This document shows positions 10,868 through 21,500 of a stretch of DNA of 64,000 bases, one piece after another (position 1 is the first letter of the stretch; each line of letters starts with the position of its first letter). Origin of the DNA: Ianthella basta (taxonomy: Eukaryota; Porifera; Demospongiae; Verongiida; Ianthellidae); NCBI GenBank assembly GCA_964019415.1, contig OZ025871.1:204501-268500 (forward strand). The letters run 5' to 3'. Position numbers and translations under genes: made by a program. The notes beneath the pieces were generated by a model, which did not search any database, had not been told where the DNA came from, and worked only from the letters and a program-made list of their open reading frames with translations.

Positions 10868-12170
10868 ATGCATCTCCAAGTGGAGGGGTAAGCAGGACAT
10901 TGTATACTGGGAGGGGCTAGCAGGACAGGCTGGTACATTGCAATGTACATGTATTCCCAAGGTCATGCATGGGATCCATCGCATCGAAGATGCGTGATGA
11001 CACATGGGGTCATGTGCAATGTCATGACACGTGTATCCATCATGCCCAGAGGGATTCATCTGTGCATGATGGATGCATCAGGAGTGATGGCCGGGTCTTG
11101 GTGAGGGGACTTGCCCTGGGGACCTACATGCAGCCATCCCTATTTCCACTTGCATTGCATGGTCCAATGGCTGGACGTGTCAAGATGCATGGCGAAAGGG
11201 CGTGGGGGTGGGTGGAGTTATAGTTGGGCTAGTTGTGCAAGAGCTGATATGTACTGCTGCTGGAGGACTTTCTAAAATTTTATTTGGTTTGCATGGGGCA
11301 ATGTCTCTGTCACCTGCTTACAGACTGCATGCAGGAAGGCAGACAGTGTCTAATGTTCATGTGTGATAGAATGCTAATGAGAAGCTCTAGATGGGGTGCC
11401 AATTAGCTAGCTAGGAATGCAATTAGATGGCTGTCCACATGAGCTATTCATGGGGTCCAACAGTGGCATTTGAACATACAGCATGGCAGTGCTGTCTATG
11501 TGGGAACAACTGCCGCAAGTTTGTTTGGGGCATTGTCTTTGTCACCTGCTTGAAGACTGTATGCAGCTAATTAGAAGAAGGTGGACAGCATCGGGAAGGC
11601 ATCATGGCACATCTGACAATGTACCATTTCATGATACATCCATCCATCCATCATGCATGGATGGATCCATCAATGCATCCCACATGCCCAGAGGGATCCA
11701 TCTGTGCATGTGGGATGCATCAGAAGTGATGACTGGAGGTTTGTGAGGGGGGTTTCCCCCGGCACCTGCTTACAGCCTATAAGCAGTGTATATACATGCA
11801 TTGCCTTAATATACATTTGTCACCCCAAGGTCATGGGATCCATCGCATCCAAGATGCATGATGACGCATGGGGTCAAGCGCAGTGTCATGACATGGGCTT
11901 AGGGGAAGGGTATGCATGCAATCAGACATGCCCATGTACATAATTCTTCCTTGCATGGCATGCTCATGTGCATTCTCATGCATTGACTTCAATGCATGGA
12001 GCATGCACATGGGCATGGACCAAACTCATTGTGGATGCATTCCATCGCATCCACCCATGTGCAATCATGTTGGGCATGCATCCATCATTCACAGATGGAT
12101 CCATCCGCGCATGATGGGTACATGAGGAGTGAGGGGCACTGATTTGGCAGGGCCATTCCTACCCGCAGCT
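10868..12170. repeat. Diverged CATG-rich repeats inside the 2.5-kb element
   Basis: Short words such as GATGCATCC and CATGCATGG recur on both strands, with two copies of a segment around GGGGCAATGTCTCTGTCACC (11297, 11527). The segment 11897-12125 is homologous to 40076-40310. No gene is recognised. Confidence 0.7.
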
Positions 12171-12362
12171 GATTACACTGAGATGGGTCTCGAAAGGAAT
12201 CGCCTTAATCCTCGCCGAGGGAGTGAAAAGATGATGCTTGGACCCGTTCTCCCATGATGGCACTCCTCATCTTGCGTGGTGAGCGCACACCCGCCACCTT
12301 ATCACTCCCTAGGGGAGGATTAAGGTGATTCTCTTCATGGCCCATCTCAGTGTAAATTGTGT

Positions 12363-12968
12363 GCACATGGGGTCGTGTATATGCATTTATTTTATTCTCC
12401 CTACACTCTAAAATAATAATTATAATTAATATTGTTAGAATGCATTCTAAAATTCGTGTTTAATTATGAAATTTAATGCACTAGACTGATTAATTCTACA
12501 CCCTAATTATATTCTGAGGTCATTCGATGACCACGTACCTCCCAAAAAATGGCCGTCCAATGCTATGAATATGATTTTACTAAGTAGCACATGTTTGCAA
12601 ATGGCCGCCCTGAGGGATCGACTCTGGGCCACAACATGTGCTAGGGCAGCAAGACCAGGTTAGCAATGAATTTTTTCTATTCTGTCCATTTTCCTTTACT
12701 TGTAATACCTGTTCTAAACTAATTCTATTCTCCCTTGACAGTTACTGCTAGTTTTTGCAATTATTTTTGTAATTAAGTCTGTGATGCAAGATTGTAGCCT
12801 GAAGAGCAGCTTGTATGTGCGGTCTGTGTGCGTGTTTACGTCCGTGCGTGCGTTTTCTCTTGCGTGTGTGGTAGTCCTGTGAATTAACCTTGGTCTTATA
12901 CTTTAACCAGTTATTGGGGCATAGATATTGGATATTGAAGTGAGGGCTTCTCAGCTGGCTCAGGCATC
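12363..12968. other. AT-rich non-coding spacer
   Basis: No open frame, repeat array or structured RNA is recognised. There is a short TGTGTGCGTG-rich stretch around 12815-12865. Confidence 0.6.
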
Positions 12969-13221
12969 AGAAAGGGTTGGTTCTCTAATACCAGCTTCAC
13001 AACAGGGTTGAAAACCTTGCCGACGTTTCGACCAGATGCTCTGGTCTTCTTCAGGGCGAAGATCCGGTCTCGCACCGCTTTCCCAAGCCGACCTGCTGTA
13101 CAGCGGTAGTTGCTACCACCGATATCTTCGCCCTGAAGAAGACCAGAGCATCTGGTCGAAACGTCGGCAATGTTTTCAACCCTGTTGTGAAGCTGGTATT
13201 AGAGAACCAACCCTTTCTGAT
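12969..13221. mobile_element. Foldback with hammerhead-like arms enclosing a 66-bp copy of recombinase exon E
   Basis: Two ~92-bp arms (12969-13060 and 13127-13221) are inverted copies. The right arm reads CTGAAGA, stem GACCAGA/TCTGGTC, GAAA, i.e. the two conserved boxes of a hammerhead, but no complementary stem III/cleavage strand follows it. The 66 bp between the arms (13061-13126) duplicate 13455-13520 of the neighbouring exon E with two or three differences. Confidence 0.75.
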
Positions 13222-13367
13222 ATTGGATATTGTTCAATTAAATTACATAAATTGTGATTGAAGGAATTTGTAATAATATCAGCAATCAGCAATAAAATGA
13301 GAGTTTACATGGCCGTCTGAACATGCATTTAAGATGGGGGTGGTACTGCAAGTGTGTGTGGTGACTG

Positions 13368-14610
13368 TTAGATGGCATTGTGGATGTCAATGTTATCAGA
13401 TAGCAGTGTGTAGAGTTTGGTGTCGGGGTTGTAGTTCACCCCAACCGGAAACACGATCCGGTCTCGCACCGCTTTCCCAAGCCGACCTGCAGAACAGCGG
13501 TAGTTGCTACCACCGATATCCTGAAAGGGCAGGTAGCTAATGTCGGTCTGGTTTATCCGCAAGACCTTCCCTAACTCGACCACAGGATTCACTGGTGTTG
13601 ACCCTGGCAGCACAATGGCCACCAAATCTCCCAGGTTCGGCCCATCTGAGTCTGCATCGCTGTCATTGTTGGTGGGCACCTGATTCAAATGGGAAGGCCC
13701 GGGCTGGGAGGGGTCCCTGGTCACGTCAGGTTCCTTGGGTCCATTCCCTGTTGCAAGGGCCTTCTGTAACAGACGGGCAGTGTAATCTTGTCCCTTGCTC
13801 TCCCTGTCCACCTGTGACCTCCTGTCATAGTGCTCCTTCTGCTACATTTGCAAGAGGGGTGGGGGTGGGACACATGTCACTTCACGTATGTAGGTAATCG
13901 AGTGAATGCATCTGCTGTGCTCTCCATGGTGCCTGGTCCATGGGGCGCTCACCGCTCTCCTGCTGTGGCGCATAGATGCTGCCATTGCTTCCTTTTCTGC
14001 CTCTGAGAGGCCTACCCTTTCGCAGTGGGTGACAAAGATGGATCGGATCATGGTGGGCCCTATCCTTCTGCCCGTGTGGCGCTCCAGGGTGCCCTCAACG
14101 TAGGAGGTCCAGCTGCCAGCTGTATAGGGTGCTCCCCTCTCATTCTGAGGAAGAGGGGCAATTAAAATGCAAGTGTTCGTGGGGGGTGTACTATGTATGT
14201 GTGGGGGTGTACTGACCAGGAAGAGGGTCGTAGTGCTGGCCGGGCCGACCAAAGCTGGTCGGTGAGTGTTTAGGTGCAGCGCCAGGTGCTGCAGCAGCTG
14301 CCCCTCCCGAAGTGGCTGGAAATGATCTCCATAGGACTTGTGGGTCTTATAGTCGCCTAGCAGGATGTAGGCCTGCCTACCATCATCGGTTATGTGCAGG
14401 CAGTTGGCCTGCGCGGGGTCCACAGCAGGTTGGGGCAAGGTGTCATGGATCCGGTAGTGCAGGGTCTGAAACTCTTTCGAGCGGCCGGGGGGAAGGGCAG
14501 TGTAGAACAGGAGGAGAAGGAATCGCTGTGACTCCATGGCCTTCCTCCTACTCCCAGTTGCATCGCTAAATGCTCTTTGTTGCTGCTTCACAGCCTGAAG
14601 AATGCCATAC
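13368..14610 (-). CDS. Family B tyrosine recombinase, exons C, D and E (catalytic part)
   Basis: Exon C (14610-14217) carries FYTALPPGRSKEFQTL, with the first catalytic Arg, and DYKTHKSYGDHF, with the Lys. Exon D (14144-13953) carries TMIRSIFVTH, with the second Arg, and MRHSRRA, with the His. Exon E (13841-13368) starts QKEHYDRR, with the nucleophilic Tyr, and ends in an SH3-like C-terminal domain. Donors GTCAGT and GTGAGC and pyrimidine-rich acceptors match family A positions. All three exons are open, but the gene is separated from exons 1-B by permutation, so it cannot be transcribed as one unit here. Confidence 0.85.
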
Positions 14611-14639
14611 CTGGATGCAGAGCAAAGGGTTATCAAAGT

Positions 14640-14820
14640 TTCACAAAGGGTTTACTAAGGATTACAAAGATTTCACAAAGGGTTACAAAGGCTTGCAAAG
14701 GGTTACATTGGGGTGACAAAGGGTGAAGGGCTCTTTTGTGTAACCCTTTGGTGTGGGGTGTGGGGAAGTGCAAACAAGTGGGGTGAGGTTGGGGTTACAA
14801 GGGGTTAAGTTACCGGGGGC
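14640..14820. repeat. Degenerate AAAGGGTTACAAAG repeats in the broken B-C intron
   Basis: Loose 14-20-bp repeats of AAAGGGTTAC type fill the space between exon C and the TTAGGG joint. Similar TAAAGGTT repeats precede the joint at the right end of the family A units (34510-34610). Confidence 0.7.
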
Positions 14821-14825
14821 CCGGG

Positions 14826-14838
14826 TTTAGGGTTAGGG
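14826..14838 (+). repeat. TTAGGG joint, family B element / GGCC copy 2
   Basis: TTTAGGGTTAGGG, G-rich on +, then CCATGAAG of the inverted GGCC element. The TTAG|GGCCAT junction is the same as at 3824-3833, although here it is the opposite end of the element. Confidence 0.92.
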
Positions 14839-15479
14839 CCATGAAGTGACCCTGGTTTTGGGGTTATTGGGGTTTTGGAATCTAGACTCGGGACGGCGAC
14901 CTGAACATTTTGGCAAAAAAAATTTTCTGCGCGGGGTTGGGGTTTGGGGTTTCCAAAATTTTTTGACCCCTCTCAAAATGATCCTAAGCTCGCGTCTGAT
15001 GCTTATCAGCAATAAAAATTTTGGGCCACTCGCTGGTGGAATTTTGGGCCGCAACGGCCCATTTCGTCCACTTTGGACTAGGGATCCCCATCTTTTGAGA
15101 ATTGCTTTGTCAAGGTAAGTTGATGTCCCCTGTAAAAAAAATTGCAATTCCGCGCAGTATTTTTCTTGTGGGGCAAAATTTTCTCAAAAATGGGCCACCA
15201 TTCAAAAAGTGTTCAGAAGTGCTATTTGAATACACTTTTACACTTTTCAGACAGATTTAAAATTTTGGGGTTAAATTTTGCCAAAAAGTGGCCCATTTTT
15301 TTCTTTTACAAAACGCTTCCAGACTGGTTCCTTGATGCTTTGCAAGTGTTTTGACAAGTCCTAGGTTATTATTAAAGAATTTTGCCTCTATTTGGGCCAC
15401 AGTGGCCCATTTTTTATTTTTGCTCCAGGGTTGTCCCAATAACACATCTGATGCATTTTTACCGTTTTGGGTAGAAATC

Positions 15480-16680
15480 AGGGTTTTTAAAAAATGGGCC
15501 ATTTTTTGGGCCAAAGTGGCCCAAAAGGGTGGCCCATTTTTGGAAACCCTACAATTTTACCCCAAATGGTAAATCTGCATCAGACATGTTGTTGGGAGAC
15601 CCTTGGATTAAAAAGGAAAATGGGCCACTTTGGCCCAAAAGGGTGGCCCATTTTTGGAAACCCTGCAATTTAACCCCAAATGGTAAATCTGCATCAGACA
15701 TGTTGTTGGGAGACCCTTGGGGTAAAAAAGGAAAATGGGCCACTTTGGCCCAAAAGGGTGGCCCATTTTTGGAAACCCTGCAATTTAACCCCAAATGGTA
15801 ATTCTGCATCAGACATGATGTTGGGAGGCCCTTGGGGTAAAAAAGAAAAATGGGCCACTTTGGCCCAAAAGGTGGCCCATTTTTGGAAACCCTGTAATTT
15901 AACCCCAAATGGTAAATCTGCATCAGACATGATGTTGGGAGGCCCTTGGGGTAAAAAAGAAAAATGGGCCACTTTGGCCCAAAAGGGTGGTTCATTTTTG
16001 GAAACCCTGCAATTTAACCCCAAATGGTAAATCTACATCAGACATGTTGTTGGGAGACCCTTGGGGTAAAAAAGGAAAATGGGCCACTTTGACCCAAAAG
16101 GGTGGCCCATTTTTGGAAACCCTGCAATTTAACCCCAAATGGTAATTCTGCATCAGACATGATGTTGGGAGGCCCTTGGGGTAAAAAAGGAAAATGGGCC
16201 ACTTTGGCCCAAAAGGTGGCCCATTTTTGGAAACCCTGTAATTTAACCCCAAATGGTAAATCTGCATCAGACATGATGTTGGGGGGCCCTTGGGGTAAAA
16301 AAGGAAAATGGGTCACTTTGGCCCAAAAGGGTGGCCCATTTTTGGAAACCCTGCAATTTAACCCCAAATGGTAAATCTGCATCAGACATGTTGTTGGGAG
16401 ACCCTTGGGGTAAAAAAGGAAAATGGGCCACCTTGGCCCAAAAGGTGGCCAATTTTTGGAAACCCTGCAATTTAACCCCAAATGGTAAATCTGCATCAGA
16501 CATGTTGTTGGGAGGCCCTTGGGGTAAAAAAGGAAAATGGGCCACTTTGGCCCAAAAGGGTGGCCCATTTTTGGAAACCCTGCAATTTAACCCCAAATGG
16601 TAAATCTGCATCAGACATGATGTTGGGAGGCCCTTGGGGTAAAATAAGAAAATGGGCCACTTTGGCCCATTGCTTTTAGG
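15480..16680 (-). repeat. 115-bp tandem array, GGCC copy 2
   Basis: About ten monomers of the array seen at 5900-6610, inverted. Several are one base shorter at the GGGTGG/GGTGG step. Copy number differs between elements (about 6, 10 and 6). Confidence 0.95.
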
Positions 16681-17175
16681 CCAAACTGGCCCATTTTCCT
16701 TTTTTACCCCAGGGGATTCCTAACAACATGTCTGATGCAGATTTACCATTTTGGATAAAATTGCAGGGTTTCCAAAAATGGGCCGCCTTTTGGGCCACTC
16801 CCAAAGTGGCCCATTCTTTCCTTCTTGAACTAGGGATTTTTTCACTCACAGAAATAGTAACTAGGAAGGTAGTAGGTATCCATTCCACAAAAATATTTTT
16901 TCTACTGCTTTCAGGAAAAAATGGGCCACTGGGCCACTTTGGCCTATTTTGGGCCCAATTTTATTTTTCAGTTCTGGGAAATAAACTTTACATGTTTGAC
17001 ATAGAATTCTAAAATTTGCTAGAAAAGTTCGCTTCTGGACTACTGAAACACTAAAAAAATGAAGATTCTTGGAAATACATGCAATTGCAGGAGTGTATAT
17101 ATTGATGCTGTGTTTACAACAGATATTGTGATAGACTACTTTATAGCATTTTGGTTTGGGTCATCATTGTTCCAT

Positions 17176-17192
17176 CCTAACCCTAACCCTAA
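17176..17192 (-). repeat. TTAGGG tract internal to GGCC copy 2
   Basis: CCTAACCCTAACCCTAA on +. It is the only tract here with the C-rich strand on +, because it moved with the inverted element. Confidence 0.9.
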
Positions 17193-17818
17193 TATGTGCA
17201 TTATGTGCTTAGGCATGCGACACAAAGTTGCGGCCAAGGTTCCCTACTTGGATACCACCTGGAACAATGGGAAAAAGAGCAAATGTACATGTCAAGTTCA
17301 CTAAAGAGGACTCACTTCTACAAGTAATGGTAAGGCATGGACAAAACCACATTCAGCAAAATCCCCAAGAGTCCCACGGTGAACTGCGCAAAGGTGCGTG
17401 GCTGCTCACTGCAAAACAAAACCCAAACCAACAAAGCAGTCCTAGCTACCGAAATAAGAACAGGGGTGAATTTGGCAGCCTGTTAAGAGCAAAAGTATCA
17501 AAAGCACCATAACCAAAATGTGGCCCAGAGCCCATGGACCTCAGAGGCCCGGAATATCCACAGTGGTGACCCATTTTGCCAGGAAGAGTGGCCCAAAAGT
17601 GGAATGAAAGGTGGTCCAATAAATAGAAAGTGGCACATTTTGGTGGCCCAGAATCTCAATAGTGGCACATTTTGAAATGGGCCAAAGTGACCCAAAATTG
17701 TCTAGGGTGGCCCAGAAATCCGCCCAGTGGCCCAAAATTGCAGCAGAGTGGCCCATTTCGACAAAACGGTGGCCCAAAACGGCCTCCGGTGGCCCGAAAT
17801 GGGCCACTAACGATGGCC

Positions 17819-17840
17819 AGGGTTAGGGTTAGGGTTAGGG
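17819..17840 (+). repeat. TTAGGG joint, GGCC copy 2 / family A unit 1
   Basis: AGGG plus three TTAGGG repeats lead directly into TTCTATCTTCAGCGCGG, the left end of the family A unit. Confidence 0.95.
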
Positions 17841-18578
17841 TTCTATCTTCAGCGCGGAAGGCGTGCGTTGTAGACTTGTCTGAGCTCGCTTGTAGTAGAC
17901 ATTGAGGCCTCATGTGCCCTGAAACGTCGCTGTAGACTCGCCACAGTCCTTTTATGCTGCAATTCCACGTATTGTATGCACAGCAAGCATTCTATGCTAG
18001 CCTTAGCTCTCTAGAAATGACCATGGAGGCCTCCTGTTCCTAGAAACGGCGCTGTAGACTCGCCGTAGACCTTTCTGCTAAGGTGCAGTTGGGGTATAGT
18101 CAGAATCAGGCGCCATGGACGCGCTTTAGCCCTATGAAACATAGCATATCTGCGTAGGAATGCACTTATGGCCCACCATCAAGTCCTCTTGTGCCTACAG
18201 TACGTTTTGCCCGATAGGTTTGGTTGTACGGAAATCATTTACATATGTGTTGTCTTGTGCACATGCAGCCAAAGAGCCACAGCCTTAGCGTCGGTCATAG
18301 GTGAGTCTCCCCCAGCACGCACCACGTAGTGACTATGTACATGTGTAGTAGTTAGGTGTTGTGTGGCGTTAGACCAGCTGCTCCTCAGTGACAATTTAGG
18401 TCCCAAATTTGCTACCTAGTCTCTATTCTATGCCGTCGTTCTATTGCGCATAATTGGGTGCCATCGTGAAGTTAGGTGTCGTGGATGGATCGCTACACAT
18501 GCTTACCGTCATGATTACAAATTGCTAATGCAACAGGTACAGTCGTTGATAGTGGGTGATAGCAAATTTTAAACAGAG
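17841..18578. other. 3' flank of the recombinase gene, unit 1
   Basis: No gene. Two diverged ~105-bp tandem copies containing GGCGCTGTAGACTCGCC or CGTCGCTGTAGACTCGCC lie at 17890-18080. The rest is unique sequence, repeated in all four units at 42992, 51871 and 60698. Confidence 0.7.
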
Positions 18579-21500
18579 TCATGTAAGTGGGTGTTTGTGT
18601 AGGTGAATTTCTGTTGGGGTGGATAGGAGTTGATAGGTGTTCTCTGTGGCTTTGTACTGGAAATCTACGGGATATACCCACTGATCCACAGTGGCTTTCC
18701 GTATATCCCCGAGTTTGCAGTGGTATCTGTTACCTCCAACGTGGTTGAGTGGCAAATACCTGAGCGTCGTCTTGGCTTTGTCAATCCGCATGACTTTGCC
18801 CACGTCAACTTTTGGCTTCACTGCGGTGGAGTCTGGCAGCACGATTGCGACAATGTCTCCTAGATCAGGTCCTTCGTTGTCACTGTCACTGTCGCTGTCA
18901 GTTGGTGGCTCTCTGGTGGATGGCCCGGCCGAGTCCTCAGTGGTGGTGGTTGCCGAGGACAGGGCCTTCTCAAGTAGGCCTCCGGTGTACTTCCTGCCCT
19001 TCTTTTCCCTGTCCACCTGTGTGCGTCTGTCGTAATGCTCTTTTTGCTGCATATTCACGAGTGGATAGGGATTCACGTTAAAGTTGGTAGGCATAGGTTC
19101 ATGGGTGGACATATGTTTGTGCATGCTGGTTGCAATGGAGTGAGTAGGGTTTGAATGCACATGTCAGTGCTTGCTCACCGCTCGCCTGCTGTGCCGCATG
19201 GCTGTGGCCATAGACTCCTTTTCTGCTTCTGAAAGGTTTGACTTCTCACAGTGGGTAACGAAAATGGATCTCAGCAAAGTGGGGCCAATCTTTTTCGCAA
19301 TGTGGCGTTCAAAGATTCCCTCAATGTAGGCAGTCCACGAACTGGCACTGTATGGTGCTCCCCTATCGTTCTGTACCAAAGAAAGAATTGAGTTAGAGAA
19401 CGACAACTGCACTGTGATGGTGATAGCGGTGATTCCGGTGGTGGTGTATACATGCATAGGTGTACCATATATATAGTTATATGTATGTCTTGTACTCACT
19501 AAGAAGAGGGCAGTGGTCTGTTGTCCTGCTCCCAGCAGGACCTCCCTGTGGTGACTTAGGTGTATCACAAGGTGACTCAATAGCTGACTGTCATCGTCCA
19601 GGGGGAGGAAGTGGTCCCCGTAACTCTTGTGAGTCTTGTAATCGGCCAATAGAAGGTAGGCTTGCCTGCCATCCGTAGTGATGTAGAGGCAGTTTGGCCT
19701 CGCTTGGTCCACCACTGGCATAGGTAGTTTGTCGTGGATGGCCACGTGTAACGTTTGGAACTCCTTTGCACGGCCAGGTGGGAGGGCGGTGTAGAAGAGC
19801 ATGGCCAGTAGTTTCTGAGACTCCTGGGCCTTTATGCGGGGGCGGGTTGCTCCTTCAAAGAGACCCTTCTGCTCTTTGACTGCGGCCAGAATGTCATCCC
19901 TGCATAGAGAAGGGAGGAGGGTAGGGGAGGGTGGCATGGACGCCGTGGAGTAGGTATATGTAAGGCTTTGAGTTGCTCCAATGCAACTCTTTGGTATAGC
20001 TTTGACACTTAGCCCACCACTGAAAGTTGTCAAATCCCCCTCAGACTCACCATTCGGCCCACTTCTGCTGTGCTTGCAATGCTTGCCAGCTTCGGCATGC
20101 TGTAGAGGAGACGACCTGCCTACGGCACTGCTCCCCGAGTCTGCCCACGTTTATGTAGTGCTCCTGCTCGCTGTACTCCTTTCCATCCTTTATGTAGAGG
20201 TAGCGTAGGCCATACCTCAGGTTTTCGAGGTATCGTGAAATGGTGATGCCCTGGAGAGGCTTTTCTTTCAGGGTTAACACGAACCCCTCAATCATTTCAG
20301 CGTCCAAGAGGCACTCAAGGGCGGGGCTGGTCTGCTGTTCTTCTTTTACGTATGCAAAGAAGACTAAGTGTGTGCAAGGGAAAGGGATTAGCGGGTGAGG
20401 GGGTCTCAATTGTACGGTGTGTAGACAGACATGATGTGTGATCTACGTACGTAGTGTGGAGCCTCTGGCATAGTCTGTGTGCGTGGGGATGGGTGGGTAA
20501 CAAGTGGCAGGTACACTGACTTACGTAGATGGTGCAGCTGTACTCTCTCCCATGTGATTGATGCAATGGGGTCCCGGCCCCTCTGTAGGCTGACCGGGTC
20601 CGTGAAAAAGCACCTCATTTTGTCCATTTTCTCGCGTAGTGCCTCATGCTCTGGAGCATGGATATCGAGGTAGCTCCTCGTGCGTCCTCCTTTATTGGAG
20701 GCAGTCCCTTGATGCCGCCGTTTGGCTGGTGGCTGGTAGTCGCTACCACCATCACTGTCACTGCTGCGTAAGAGAGAAGCCGCATATGTAATGCATTTAT
20801 GCCGCCAATTCACTTGTATGTATGTATGTATGGCTATGAAATTTCTGTTGCAATGTAAACAGTGTGAGGGAGGTGGGCATGCAGTGTTTCTCTTAAGATG
20901 GATGGGTTGGTGTGTGTGAGACCTTGTTGGGGTGGATTGGTGTGTTGTGGCCGTCTCAGTGGGTGGGTGTTCTGTCCCGGTCTCCGTGGGTGGGTGTTCT
21001 GTCCCGGTCTCAGTGGGTGGGTGTTCTGTCCCGGTCTCAGTGGGTGGGTGTTCTGTCCCGGTCTCAGTGGGTGGGTGTTCTGTCCCGGTCTCAGTGGGTG
21101 GGTGTTCTGTCCCGGTCTCAGTGGGTGGGTGTTCTGTCCCGGTCTCAGTGGGCGAGTGCTCTGTGGACGCCTTGGTGGGTGGGTTCTCGGTGGCCATCTC
21201 AGTGGGTTGGTGCTCCGTGGCCGTCTCTGTGGGTGGGTGCTCGGTCCCAGTATCAATGGGTTGGTGCTCCGTGGGCACTTCAGTGGGCGGGTGCTCTGTC
21301 CCCGTCTCGGTGGAGAGGGGGCGAGTCTCGGTATGCTGGAGCTCTGTGCCAGTCTCAGCGGGGTAGGGCTGTTGGTGAGCCTCAGTGGGGTGGGGAAGGG
21401 TCTCAGGGGTGTGGAGTTGTGGGGGAGTCTCTGTGGGGTGCTCATGGATGGATGCACCTCCTTGTCTGCCTGTGGGAAGGTAGGTATAGGTAGGTAGGTA

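Larger units (their letters stand above)
9888..12362. mobile_element. 2.5-kb element with ~95-bp terminal inverted repeats
   Basis: ACACAATTGACACTGAGATG at the left recurs inverted at 12362, and similarity continues ~95 bp inward on both sides through the words CCTTAATCCTC and GGTGGCGGGTGTGCG. A third partial copy of the arm lies at 12175-12238. The interior is CATG-rich tandem repeats plus a nested 337-bp foldback. No coding region and no clear target duplication are seen. It is probably a non-autonomous DNA element. Confidence 0.65.
14837..17818 (-). mobile_element. GGCC-rich non-coding TIR element, copy 2 (inverted, uninterrupted)
   Basis: It is the reverse complement of copy 1 without the 930-bp insertion and with more 115-bp monomers. 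The left end is GGCCATGAAGTGACCC; the right end is CGATGGCC followed by AG then GGTTAGGG. AG is again the 2-bp target duplication within TTAGGG. It contains one inverted internal TTAGGG tract (17176-17192) and no gene. Confidence 0.82.

Noticed and set aside
12969-13221. Functional hammerhead ribozyme in the foldback arms
   Set aside because: CTGAAGA, stem II and GAAA are present, but no complementary stem III/cleavage strand follows in either arm as a monomer.
17819-17840. True chromosome end
   Set aside because: Tracts are only 1-4 repeats and flanked by complex sequence on both sides; they are interstitial.
20834-21497. Alternative frames across the 27-bp repeat, including a ~200-aa plus-strand frame
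   Set aside because: Any 27-bp repeat is open in several frames. Only the PPTETGTEH frame joins exons 1 and A in phase.
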